Part shown: one piece after another, positions 36,821-48,310 of the stretch
Numbering within the stretch: position 1 is the first letter of the stretch
How the letters are laid out: the number at the start of each line of letters is the position of its first letter
Source: Notolepis coatsorum
Taxonomy: Eukaryota; Chordata; Actinopteri; Aulopiformes; Paralepididae
Reading direction: 5' to 3'
Assembly (NCBI GenBank): GCA_963971535.1
Contig: OZ020589.1
Span: 72,183,520-72,247,519 of the forward strand
Length of the DNA: 64,000 bases
The notes under the pieces: model-generated
The model's database searches: none
What the model was told of the DNA's origin: nothing
Seen by the model: the letters and a program-made list of their open reading frames with translations, nothing else
Translations under genes and position numbers: made by a program

Positions 36821-38169
36821 TAGGGCTGACCTTCGAATTTTTTTTGGCAATCGAAGCTTCGGGGTCGAGCTTCGATTTTAATTCAAAGCTTCGAATTAAT
36901 CTTTTTTTAATTAATTAAAAGAAAAAGTATAATTTTTTTTTTTTATCTTATGTTGTGGGACTTGTACAGCACTTTGGTAAACTTTGTTGTTTTTAAATGT
37001 GCTCTATAAATAAAGTGGATTGGATTAATGAATTAAGTAGCCCCTTTCGTGACTGTGACACAGCCAACACGGCTGTGTGATTTAATTCAAGGTGGATCAC
37101 TGTTGTCGTTTGAACAACTTCAGATTTCATGGGAACTACCAATCCCCCAAATCAAGAATGTTTAAGATGAATGAAGTAAGTTTTTGATTATTTGAAATAT
37201 GGCCTGTGTAGACTAAACTATGCACAGAATTATGTCAGTCTACAAGGTCCGGCAATGTAGACCTTGTAGACTCCACTACAGACCAATTATCAGTGAATGT
37301 TCATGCATTTTTAAGAAGGGCTACTTCCACAAAAAAACAAAGAACTCACCAAAACATCTCAGTAGCACCTTATCTAAATGTTCTATTTCATATATGGAGA
37401 TTCATATTTATTTATTGCATGCATTTCTACATTTTATTTCCTATTTTGTTTATTCATCCCAGTATCTTTCTTTCTTATGTGTGGAATTCTACAAGGCATT
37501 TACATTCACATTTACATTTAGTCATTTAGCTGATGCTTTTATCCAAAGCGACTTACAAGTTCTGTACGACAGGTCATCAGGAAGGATACAACTCTATCAG
37601 CTGAGTAACAATATTCATCAAAGTGTTGCGTGTTCAAGTTTCTTTAATAGTTGTCATACAGTGTAGGTTAGTTTATTAGGACAAGTGCATGACAGTAAGG
37701 TTAGTTAGGGTTAGATTCTTTTTATTTTATTTTTTTAATTTTATTTCAGATAATGGTTGAAGAAGTGCGTCTTTAGTCGACGGCGAAAGATTGGACGGGA
37801 TTCGGCTGTCCTAACTGGGGTGGGTAGTTAATTCCACCATTGTGGGGCAAGGACTGAGAATAGGCGTGTAGGTGGTGTATACTGTATGTGTTTGAGGATG
37901 ATATCCTTCAAACAGGCAATAGTGATGATATAATTTGGGCAGTGCTGAGCCGAGTTACTTTCCTCCAGTGTATTTGTCCCCCGGCCCCACCCAATGGCCC
38001 CATGCACACACACACACCGAAGTAAAAATAAAAATAAAATAAAAAAAAGTTGATTTTTTTTTTTTTTTTTGGGTTTTGATTTTTTTTTTAACTTCAATTT
38101 TTTTTTAATGTTTGAAGCTTGTGCCATCGAACGAAGCTTCGAAGCTTCGAAGTATTTAAGACAGCCCTA
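36821..38169. mobile_element. hAT element 'TAGGGCTG..TTCGAA', copy 1, 1,349 bp
   Basis: Ends TAGGGCTGACCTTCGAA and (inverted) TAGGGCTGTCTTAAATAC with an exact 8-bp duplication AGTCAAAT (36813-36820 and 38170-38177). The subterminal DNA is rich in TTCGAAGC. Inside are a LINE-type 3' end at about 36945-37030 and a reversed L2-like tail at 37499-37866. A second copy in the other orientation begins at 57235. No transposase ORF. Confidence 0.9.
37499..37866 (-). mobile_element. L2-like LINE 3' fragment inside hAT copy 1
   Basis: Minus strand: residue block SVLAPQWWN near the 5' side, 3' UTR (CTTACTGTCATGCACTTGTCC), the conserved GTAAGTCGCTTTGGATAAA end and an AAATGT tail. Copy 2 of the hAT is uninterrupted at this point (ACACCTACATGCCTTGTAG, about 57850-57870), giving the empty site. 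Confidence 0.8.
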
Positions 38170-38177
38170 AGTCAAAT

Positions 38178-38510
38178 AGATTGAAATGTAGTTTTACAAG
38201 CCAGAGGTTTGCTTCTTAACTCCGAGTAAAGTGTGTTAATGGGGAAGAAGGCGTCCTCTACTTTAGCCCGTATGGCTCACACGAATCTTAGGGAGTGAGG
38301 CAACAGTGTGCAGATCAAATGAGTCATCTGGGGACTGGAATGGAGCACCCCTCGAGTTAAAGGGAGACAGACTAATTAATACACAGGACTTCTGAGATGG
38401 GCTTGGTGCATGAAAGTGTTAGCTGAGAGTGCTAATGATTAGGGGGGTTAATTAAATGTGGGGTTTCTATATGGCCCCCCTGTAGCTCATCTGCAGTATC
38501 AAACATTGAA
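38178..38510. other. Non-coding spacer
   Basis: Unique-looking sequence between a hAT and the THAP element. Nothing recognised. Confidence 0.4.
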
Positions 38511-38675
38511 TAGACCTGTCGCTAAACCACGCTCCAAAATAGAATTTGTCCAATCATATCACAGCAAAATCCTCGCTGCACAAACCTCTGTCAACTAGGT
38601 TTGTAGGCTGTATCAAATCAAACGGCTTTGATCGAAACCACTGTCAAGAGTTCAGTTTTATGTTATTATCTACAT

Positions 38676-39815
<1,140 letters not shown>

Positions 39816-39831
39816 ATCTACATAATATCCG

Positions 39832-40022
39832 ATGGTGAAACGCTGTGCGTGGGGTACCTGTAATTCGGACACCAGGTACCCTGAAAGACTGGATGGAGGA
39901 GTATATTTCATACCTTTTCCGAAGCCCAAACGAAAACTACTCAAACGATTCTACTGTGTCGTCGGCCACATACACAACTGAATGTGAAGACCAATACCAA
40001 GGACACTTATGTTTGCTCAAAG
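39832..40022 (+). pseudogene. THAP zinc-finger exon of a transposase, frameshifted
   Basis: An ATG at 39832 opens MVKRCAWGTCNSDTRYPE, the C2 part of a THAP DNA-binding finger, followed by GGV.F.PFPKPK. After about residue 38 the reading frame shifts; the remaining conserved block (RRPHTQLNV, then DTYVCSK) is in another frame. The exon ends at AAG|GTAAGG (40022/40023), splitting the expected CSK-HF motif exactly where THAP genes often have an intron. Seen directly: motif, frameshift and donor. Inferred: that it was the first exon of the element's transposase. As it stands it cannot make a full THAP domain. Confidence 0.78.
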
Positions 40023-40314
40023 GTAAGGTCAATTCATAAAGACATAATATTTGACGGCATGTATTATAAACGTAGACCAAACTATTAGTTTGCTAACGTT
40101 TGACTTTGACTGCAAACTAGCTATCGTATATCCAGCCCAGTTAGCTAACGTTAGCAGTTAGCGAACGTTAGCAGCTAGCTAACGTTAGCTGCCAACATGT
40201 AACGATACCGCAGATATTTCTGCATCATAAGGTTAGCTTTCTGCATCATAACGTTAGCTTATACTGTGGACTGGATTGATAGCAGGGCTATTACTAGTAG
40301 AGCCAGCTAGTGGT
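40023..40314. other. Intron-like segment rich in GCTAACGTTAGC words
   Basis: Within 40090-40260 the palindromic word GCTAACGTTAGC and truncated forms recur several times. No coding potential. Confidence 0.6.
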
Positions 40315-40813
40315 AAATAAAGGTTATAAACAGAACCTACCCTGGTAAATAAAGGTTATACACAGAAGAACCTACCCTGGTAAATAAAGGTTATACACAA
40401 CCTACCCTGGTAAATAAAGGTTATGAACAGAACCTACCCTGGTAAATAAAGGTTATACACAGAACCTACCCTGGTAAATAAAGGTTATACACAACCTACC
40501 CTGGTAAATAAAGGTTATGAACAGAACCTACCCTGGTAAATAAAGGTTATACACAGAACCTACCCTGGTAAATAAAGGTTATAAACAGAACCTACCCTGG
40601 TAAATAAAGGTTATACACAGTCAGAACCTACCCTGGTAAATAAAGGTTATAAACAGAACCTACCCTGGTAAATAAAGGTTATACACAGAACCTACCCTGG
40701 TAAATAAAGGTTATACACAGAACCTACCCTGGTAAATAAAGGTTATACACAGAACCTACCCTGGTAAATAAAGGTTATACACAGAACCTACCCTGGTAAA
40801 TAAAGGTTATATA
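40315..40813. repeat. Minisatellite, about 32-bp unit, roughly 16 copies
   Basis: The unit is CCTACCCTGGTAAATAAAGG followed by TTATACACAGAA, with variants (TATAAACAG, TATGAACAG and a shorter form lacking AGAA). The unit resembles the 3' end seen in many fish LINEs (CCTGGTTAAATAAAGG), so the array may have expanded from such a tail. Confidence 0.95.
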
Positions 40814-41110
40814 CAGAACCATAACCTAGCCCCAACCATAACCATAAGCTAACCCTGACCATACTCTAACGCTGACTGTAGCCACTAGATTTATTCCAAA
40901 AGGCCACAGATGAGTGTGAGTGTATCAACCGGTTTGTAGGAATCAATAAAATCCACTTTGAGCTGCATTTTATGTATGAAAGATGCTCCATAAATGAACT
41001 ATTATTATTATCTGTCTATGCTTAGCTAATACTCAGCTTTTTGTGTTTTTTTCACAGAATGAGGTGTGCTGGAGATGTTACTGCCTCTCCCCCTCATCCC
41101 TCTCCCCTTA

Positions 41111-41817
41111 AGGCCCTCCCATAGTCGAGCAGACTGTACACAGAGCAGACTCCGCGGAGGTCCGCGCGACTCTTTGAGCTTTCATAGTCGAGCGTACCTC
41201 CACGGACCAATTTCCTACATGTCTCGCACCAGTTTACAAAATGTTTCCCACGCTGTTCAACTTATGTCATGTCGTCGTCATCCGATGTAAAAATAAAGAG
41301 TATGTTATCTCCGTTTCCAATATTTCGATAATAAAACGGGCAGTTTTACACACTTGAATAACAGGTATATAGGCAGCGAGATGCAATGTACCATATAGGC
41401 TTGAGGTGGACAGCGGTGGTGCTGAAATGACAAACACGCATTGCATGAAATAAAAGCACCCGTTTTATTTCTATCTCCGTTTCCAATATTTCGAAATAAA
41501 ACTGCCAGTTTTACACACTTAATTTAGAAAAGCCATTCAAACATCTCAAGCCCTACTCTCTCTTGGCATGGAGCGAGTGGTCAGAGTAAAATGCAGATCG
41601 GCGTCACATTAAATGCAGTTCGATGTCAACCAAAACGCAGAGCAGCGTTTTGTGTGACATCAAGTCAGCGGCGCGGACGTCCGCGCGTCAGAAAATAGGA
41701 GCTTCGCACTTTGCACTCTGCTGTGGGTCTGCTGTCCGCTGAGATCAAAGCTCAAAGAGTCCGCGCGGACCTCCGCGGAGTCTGCTGTGTACAGTCTGCT
41801 CGACTATGGGATGGCCT
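41111..41817. mobile_element. PIF/Harbinger-like MITE, 707 bp, 70-bp TIRs
   Basis: Inverted termini of about 70 bp begin AGGCC[C/A]TCCCATAGTCGAGC and run to GACTCTTTGAGCTTT with only a few differences. TTA is duplicated at 41108-41110 and 41818-41820, matching the TWA preference of PIF/Harbinger. The interior repeats a block with CTCCGTTTCCAATATTTCGA twice (about 41309 and 41473). No transposase ORF. Confidence 0.85.
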
Positions 41818-42429
41818 TTATCCATCACCCCTCTCTCCTTATCCATCACCCCTGTCTCTCCTCCCCTTTTACTCCAGATGAGGAGTGCCAGCCTGTGGAG
41901 CAGGCTCCCCGGAAGGTGGACATTACTAGAAAGCTAAAGAATGCTTAAAATTTAATAGGAATGTTAGAGGTTCTCGAATGTTCTACTATGACATCAATCA
42001 TTTGACCTGATGTACACTAGAATGTGCAGCATACCATTCTCTGACGTCTCACCCCTTTATGGATGAGAATTGTTGGCAAATGACAGCTCTCACTTTTTTC
42101 CTCATTCTAGTGACTAGTAGTGACACAACTGTCGGGTCTAGCTCGTATACTGCGTTGGCCCACTAGCCTTAAACTAAATGTATCAGCAATAGTAATAATC
42201 ATGGATTATCGTCATAGTTCTTGTAATCTTCAATCAAGTCAACTGTAAGTAATGCGACGTTATCTATAGCTAATGCTTGCATCACCATGGAGGTCTAAGG
42301 TAAATGTGTATCTCATGAATGTACTTTTCCACTGCATATTGTAACCCTCTCTGTCTGCTTCTAGATGAAATATTTGTGTTATCTTTAAAAAACAGGTCTA
42401 TTACCTGCTGTGGTAAATCTCCCGCGGCA

Positions 42430-42484
42430 TAGCCCCTTTCGTGACTGTGAAGCAAGGCTTGCATCACAGTCAGGAAAGGGGCTA
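42430..42484. repeat. 21-bp inverted repeat (short hairpin)
   Basis: The arms 42430-42450 and 42464-42484 pair at 20 of 21 positions (TAGCCCCTTTC.TGACTGTGA). The left arm occurs identically at 37038-37058 inside the hAT 36821-38169, there without a matching right arm. Confidence 0.75.
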
Positions 42485-42571
42485 CCTACGGCCATCGTCA
42501 ACGAGAGTCATCCACGGTCGGCTTAGCTTGACCGAGTTTTCAAAGGGGGCGTGTTTTAGCGACAGGTCTAT

Positions 42572-44094
42572 TGTTTGTGCTTCTGGGAAAATTGACTTCC
42601 CCTGATGACTGGAGAGTTCTTCTCCCACTAAGACTTGCTTGAAAATTCAGTCATTCCCACACTTTCTTTTCAAATTTGTTTATTGTCTCATCACTTAATT
42701 CTGCCCTGCAAAACAAGGCGAGCAAGAACTCCACCTCTTTATTGTATTATCTTGTCTGTCCGCTAATGTCGCACCGATAACGTCCAAAGCTAATTTCTTG
42801 TATGTGAAAACTACTTGGCAATAAAGACCTTTCTGATTCTGAACAGCTGATGACCCAAATGATTCCTGTGTGACACTGGGGCATCCCCTCCAGTCTATAT
42901 CATTGTTAACAGTGATTGTGGGGCGTTTTATCTCAACGGTCTGTGGCTTGGTACTTTTAATGCAGTGGTCCTCGGATTAGAGAATCCAGGTGTCATGGCT
43001 TTGATGGAGGAGACAAGTGGGGGGCTAACATGCCACCCTTGTATATGCTGGAGTGTAGCTCCCCTCACCACAAACGGCTCTTTGTTCCCAAGGGGAATCC
43101 CTGACAGCAGATCACTTGTCTGCCATCACTAACGAGGAGGATGTCTTTCCCTTTCATCCTGACCACTCCCCCTTTCTCTCCCTCCCTTCCATTTAGCTCA
43201 GGAGCCCCTCCTCCTCCCATCAGTCAACACTGTAAACTCCTCCAATCAGCCACTCACTGCCCTACAGGTCTTTTACAGCTTGGCCATGTGTTCTGCCCAC
43301 ACATGATGCAGGCATTATGCCCACAAACACAATACATAAAAAAGCAGGTGTTGTGGCTACTTCAGAGATTGGCTGAATGCATGGTCGCAGTCCAATTGTT
43401 GTATGTTGCATGCCTCCCCTGCATAATAATTAACCTACACTGTCACAGGCTGAATGGGAGACAGATGGCAGGGCCATTATAGGAGGAGAAAAGAGAAGCT
43501 CTAAAAAGATTGTCCGTTGCCTTTTAAAGATGATCATAGCCAGGGTGGTGATACTGGGGCTATGCCTGGATGCTTGTGGCACTTTTAGGGCGGGGCAGTG
43601 AATGACTGAAAGATGAGGACGGCATTAGTGCAGATCATTCATTCAAATCATTGGAGCCAAACCAGCTTCACTTTCTGTGTCACATTTTGATCATGTTTTA
43701 TTTCTGTTTCTGCTACCCTTTGTATTATTCTGTATTCGCTCCTGAAATGGAAGACTTCATTAGCGACCTCAGCAGAATTAATTAGTGAATGGCAGGACCT
43801 GCAGTCATTGCCAGGATTGGTTGATTTTCTGATGGCAAACAAGAGCCTGATCCCCGGATGAGGCCAGAGGCAGCGCACTGCAGCCCGGAGGCCAGCCAGA
43901 GCTATCCTTGTTGCCTAGCAACACTTTTACAGATGGGAGGGAGGGCTAGCAGTGGCGTCCTCCTCCACCGCCGCCCCCATCCTGCTCATCCTTCGTCATA
44001 GTCACACCAGGACTAGGTCTGCCACTCGCCTGGCCTTGAATCTCCCATAGTGCCACCGGTGATATGATGTGATGTATGCTCAGGCATTAACAGG
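42572..44094. other. Non-coding with a LINE 3' tail
   Basis: 42695-42842 reads as the 3' end of a fish non-LTR element (TTTCTTGTATGTGAAAACTACTTGGCAATAAAG then TCTGATTCTGA). The rest (42843-44094) is unique-looking with no exon supported. Confidence 0.5.
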
Positions 44095-45105
44095 CTGGTC
44101 TGCACTGGTCCTACCTGACCCAGTCCTACCTGACACTGGCCCTACCTGACCCAGTCCTACCCGACCCAGTCCTACTCGACCCAGTCCTACCTGACCCAGT
44201 CCTACCCGACCCAGTCCTACCCGACACTGGTCCTACCTGACCCAGTCCTACCCGACCCTGGTCCTACCCGACCCAGTCCTACCCGACCCAGTCCTACCCG
44301 ACCCAGTCCTACCCGACACTGGTCCTACCTGACCCAGTCCTACCTGATCCAGTCCTACCTGACCCAGTCCTACCTGACCCAGTCCTACCCGACCCTGGTC
44401 CTACCTGACCCTGGTCCTACCTGACCCAGTCCTACCTGATCCAGTCCTACCTGACCCAGTCCTACCCGACACTGGTCCTACGTCCCCCGGTCCTACCCAA
44501 CACTGGTCCTACCCGACACTGGTCCTACCCGACACTGGTCCTACCCGACACTGGTCCTACCAGACACTGGTCCTGACACTGGTCCTACCTGACCCAGTCC
44601 TACCTGACCCAGTCCTACCAGACACTGGTCCTACCTGACCCAGTCCTACCTGACAGTCCTACCTGACACAGTCCTACCTGACACTGGTCCACCCTGACAC
44701 TGGTCCTACGTCCCCCGGTCCTACCTGACACTGGTCCTACCTGACACTGGTCCTACCTGACACAGGTCCTACCTGACCCAGTCCTACCTGACACTGGTCC
44801 TACCTGACACTGGTCCACCCTGACACTGGTCCTACCTGACACTGGTCCTACCTGACCCAGTCCTACCTGACAATGGTCCACCCTGACACTGGTCCTACGT
44901 CCCCCGGTCCTACCTGACACTGGTCCTACCTGACACTGGTCCTACCTGACCCAGTTCTACCCGACACTGGTCCTACCCGACACTGGTCCTACCCGACACT
45001 GGTCCTACCTGACACTGGTCCTACCCGACACTGGTCCTACCTGACACTGGTCCTACCTGACACTGGTCCTACCCGACACTGGTCCTACCTGACACTGGTC
45101 CTAAC
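44095..45105. repeat. Minisatellite of 15/16-bp units, about 1 kb
   Basis: Units alternate between CCTACCTGACCCAGT and CCTACCTGACACTGGT, with C/T variation and a rare CCTACGTCCCCCGGT variant; about 60 or more copies. It continues for one more unit at 45486-45502 after a hAT insertion. Confidence 0.96.
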
Positions 45106-45169
45106 TAGGGATGGGCACCGAACCGAAACACGTCGGTACTACCGAGTATCGAATCAAGTGAGAAACCAA

Positions 45170-45213
<44 letters not shown>

Positions 45214-45477
45214 TTTACTTTTTTCTTTTCATGTCAACGTTCACACGCACAATATATGCTTACCTAGGATTTGACTTGATTCAACAACAAAGCAGTCGGA
45301 GCGATGACGAGCCGAAAACTGTCGAAATTGTAGTTATTTGAAGTTTTGATTTTTTTTTACGACTGAGGTAGGTACATTAAATTTCTTGACTAAAGTACAG
45401 AAAAAAGGTACCGTTGGGTACCGGTATCGATTCACAGGTACCGGTACCGGTTCAAATGTGAAAGGTACCCATCCCTA
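45106..45477. mobile_element. hAT MITE in the minisatellite, 372 bp, perfect TSD
   Basis: Ends TAGGGATGGGCACCGAACCG and (inverted) TAGGGATGGGTACC, flanked by exact GTCCTAAC (45098-45105 and 45478-45485), itself a minisatellite unit fragment. The subterminal DNA is rich in GGTACCGG. A (TA)n tract lies at about 45179-45205. Confidence 0.92.
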
Positions 45478-45502
45478 GTCCTAACTGACATTGGTCCTAC
45501 CG

Positions 45503-46439
45503 TTATGCCCCTTTCTTGAATGATCCTAGCAGGACGGAAATCAAAGGTGGGACTCATGATTCCCCTCCACCCCTCTATAGGGGCCACAGCAGTGGACTAG
45601 CAGCTACAACAGGGCACTCACTTGATTAAAGACAGCCTCCTCTTTTCTAACTGTAAAGTAATCTTTGATTCCCTTCATTTGGGCCATACTCTCTTTCAGT
45701 ACCCTTTTAAGAAGGAAGCTGATCAGATAATTCAGTGTAGATGAACTCAGAACATCTATTCCATTTCTAAGAGGAGGTGGGGGGCGGGCGGGGGCAACAA
45801 CATTGTGGCAGACCAAAACGTTTTCAACTCGCCTCAAATAGAAAGTTTTAGAGGAAAAAAAGCTGGTTCTTTCCAGGCTCTCTCTTGTCCCTGGGGCTGG
45901 ACGTTTGGTTGTTTTTGTTCATTTCAGGGGGGCCCGTCTGTGCCGGGGCCTTATTTGTTTCCTGAATGACTAATCTGCCAAGTTCATGCCTTTGGCTAGC
46001 TACTGAGAAGGGGGTCCTTGTTCCAGTGCTGCCCGGCAATCCTTGTGACTACTGCCTGTCCCCAGCCTCTTGCTCTCATTAACATACAGCTGTCCCAGAG
46101 GAGGTAGGGAGACAAGAGAACCAGGAGCTTCAGAGAGAGGCTGGTTACTCCCCTCCTAGAACCACCTCACAGGCTGCAGTCTAAGCAGATGGGCTATGAG
46201 GCTTAGACCGTGAGGCACATGGCCATTGTGGGGCAGCCTATTGTGACATCAAAAGGTCACCCCCAGGAGGTATGGGGTCAAGGCTGAATTGGAGACCTGA
46301 ACCCCATTTCATATCCCTGGACGGACTGGTGTTAGTTGATGGATGTGCCAAGAATATGGATCTTTAAATGATGTGTGGCTTGAAGAAAGGAGAAAACAGA
46401 TTGGGCTTTTGTTTGATGAATGTAATTTAACTCTTTACC
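45503..46439. other. Non-coding, no element recognised
   Basis: Unique-looking sequence with no supported exon or repeat. Confidence 0.4.
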
Positions 46440-46555
46440 CACCATCAGCAGTAGCATCAACAACACACAGAGCCACATTTCTGCTATTATGTATTCAACA
46501 ATCAGCAGTAGCATCAACATCACACATAGCCATGTTTCTGCTATATATACAGTTA
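46440..46555. repeat. Minisatellite (53-57-bp unit), left part
   Basis: Two units containing ATCAGCAGTAGCATCAACA and GCCA.(A/G)TTTCTGCTAT. The array continues at 47735-47935; the hAT 46591-47662 lies between. Confidence 0.85.
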
Positions 46556-46590
46556 TCTTTTTAGTTTTTCATGGGAAAACATCTGACAAG

Positions 46591-47662
46591 TAGGGATAGT
46601 ATCGTTAGGATTTTATCGATACTACTACTCTTATCGATACTGCTTAACGGTTCGGTACTTTATCGATACTCTTATCGTTTCTTTTTGCTTATTTTTTTGC
46701 AAGAAAAAAAGACAATTAATTAAGAACAGAATCGACATTGCTTTATTATTTATACAACTTTAATACTTTATAAATAAGTATTATAAATAAATATAATTTC
46801 TTCAGCAACAGCAGCAGCAATGTTCTTTTATATAACTTTATAAATAAATATAATAAATTAATATAATTTCTTCAGCAACAGCAGCAACAATGTTTTAAAT
46901 GTGTCTGACTCTGAATTATAGACTTTTTATAATAAACAACAAATGCAAAAGGCTAACAGAAGTTCAAACAAACAAGATTAAAGAACCTAGAAAATTATCC
47001 TAACAGTTCTTATGCAGAAAAATCAACATATCTGCCTTCTCCGGCAGGAGTCGGGATCTCTCCTGACTTATAGTGTCCCCGGCTGTAGAAAATACCCTCT
47101 CACTGGGGGTGGAGGAGGCTTGGACACAGAGGTAGGTGGTTGCAAGGCAGTCGAATACGGCGCATTTCTGCACACTAATATCGTGTTTTGCCAACAAATG
47201 TTTTGATAGATTGCTCGTATTGCCATCCTTACTGGCAAATGTTTTGTTGCACTTGTGGCAACGTGCGTTGTCGGCATTGACCCTTGTAAAGTATATCCAT
47301 ACTTTAGAATGCTTCGCTCTATCCGCCATCACGACTCAGTGCATGCAGACTCAGAGGCAGAGCTGTCTGTGTGCAGCACGCTTCAGCACGGGGACAGCAC
47401 TTTCATTAAGGAGTACCCGTATGTATAAGAAGTACCTGTATGTGTAGCGACTCGCGAGGAGTGTGTAATAATGACTCGCTGCAGCTTGCTTCTCGTGCAG
47501 AGACAGAGAGGAGAGATCGTTCGCAACTTTTTAATAATAATAATAATAATTTCTCTAGAGTATCGATAGCAGTACCGATGAAGTCGGAGCTTATAAATAC
47601 TCCGGTATTTTCTAATATAGTACCGGTTCCCGTTTAGAACCGGGGTCCGAGGGTCATCCCTA
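46591..47662 (-). mobile_element. hAT element, 1,072 bp, perfect TSD, encodes a BED-hATC miniprotein
   Basis: Ends TAGGGATAGTATCG and (inverted) TAGGGATGACCC, flanked by exact CTGACAAG (46583-46590 and 47663-47670). Subterminal TATCGATA words on both sides. It is an internal-deletion derivative of an autonomous hAT: the ORF 47332-47000 retains both ends of the transposase without the catalytic core. A (TAA)n tract lies at about 47531-47550. Confidence 0.93.
47000..47332 (-). CDS. BED zinc finger fused to hAT dimerisation domain (110 aa)
   Basis: Residues 8-50 form a BED finger (KVWIYFTRV..., C-x2-C in CHKCNKTF, and H-x4-H in KHLLAKH), the N-terminal DNA-binding module of hAT transposases. 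Residues about 62-108 are the C-terminal hATC dimerisation segment (LATTYLCV, SSTPSERVFSTAGDT, RSRLLPEKADMLIFLHKN). The roughly 400-500 residues of RNase H-like catalytic core and insertion domain normally between them are missing, yet the frame is preserved from ATG to stop. Such a product could bind the element's ends and dimerise without cutting. It could act as a repressor by analogy with truncated P-element proteins; that role is inference. It might instead be a non-expressed deletion product. Confidence 0.85.
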   Translation of the reverse strand: MMADRAKHSKVWIYFTRVNADNARCHKCNKTFASKDGNTSNLSKHLLAKHDISVQKCAVFDCLATTYLCVQASSTPSERVFSTAGDTISQERSRLLPEKADMLIFLHKNC

Positions 47663-47734
47663 CTGACAAGTGCTCTGGTAGTGCAGCCCATTTGTGATGT
47701 TGTACAAATACTGTAGTTACAGTATGTATATATA

Positions 47735-47935
47735 TTCAACCATCACACAGAGCCATGTTTCTGCTATATGTATTTAACCATCAGCAGTAGCACCAACACA
47801 CAAAGCCATGTTTCTGCTATATGTATTCAACCATCAACAGTAGCACCAACACACAAAGCCATGTTTCTGCTACTGTATATGTATTCAACCATCAACAGTA
47901 GCATCAACCCACAGAGCCATATTTCTGGTATGTTT
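47735..47935. repeat. Minisatellite (53-bp unit), right part
   Basis: Three to four units of GTATTCAACCATCAACAGTA then GCACCAACACACAAAGCCAT, continuing the array interrupted by the hAT to the left. Confidence 0.88.
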
Positions 47936-48241
47936 GTAGAATATCAGTCAAGAATCTGACGTGTAAAAGAGGCAAGAGGCACAGCACGCCCAATGGTGCC
48001 TTACCTTACCTCTCCTCAGCTAAAGCTTTGATTGATCAGCAGTGAGAGGCACAGGCCTGTCTCTAGTTCTTCATTAAAATCACGAGACAGTTGCTCCCCT
48101 CCTCTTATCCAGTGCATGCAGAAATATGTTTGTGAATCAATAACACATCTACCCCTAAATGAAACACCTGCTAATTTGATAGAAAAACATTTAAATTAGG
48201 GGTCTGATTTTAATAGGGAAGAGCTCAAATAGAAGCGAAAA
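47936..48241. other. Non-coding spacer
   Basis: Nothing recognised. Confidence 0.4.
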
Positions 48242-48257
48242 GGTATATATATATGTA

Positions 48258-48308
<51 letters not shown>
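48242..48308. repeat. (TA)n microsatellite
   Basis: TA dinucleotides with a central TGTATGTGTGTGTA interruption, adjoining the SINE tail. Confidence 0.95.

Positions 48309-48310
<2 letters not shown>

Noticed and set aside
40315-40813. Second CRISPR-like array
   Set aside because: No spacers; unit matches a retrotransposon tail.
44095-45502. Regular direct repeats resembling a CRISPR array
   Set aside because: Units are contiguous without unique spacers, and the context is vertebrate; it is a minisatellite.
47000-47332. Domesticated host ZBED gene
   Set aside because: The ORF is inside a 1.07-kb element with perfect hAT termini and 8-bp duplication, so it is element-encoded unless shown otherwise.
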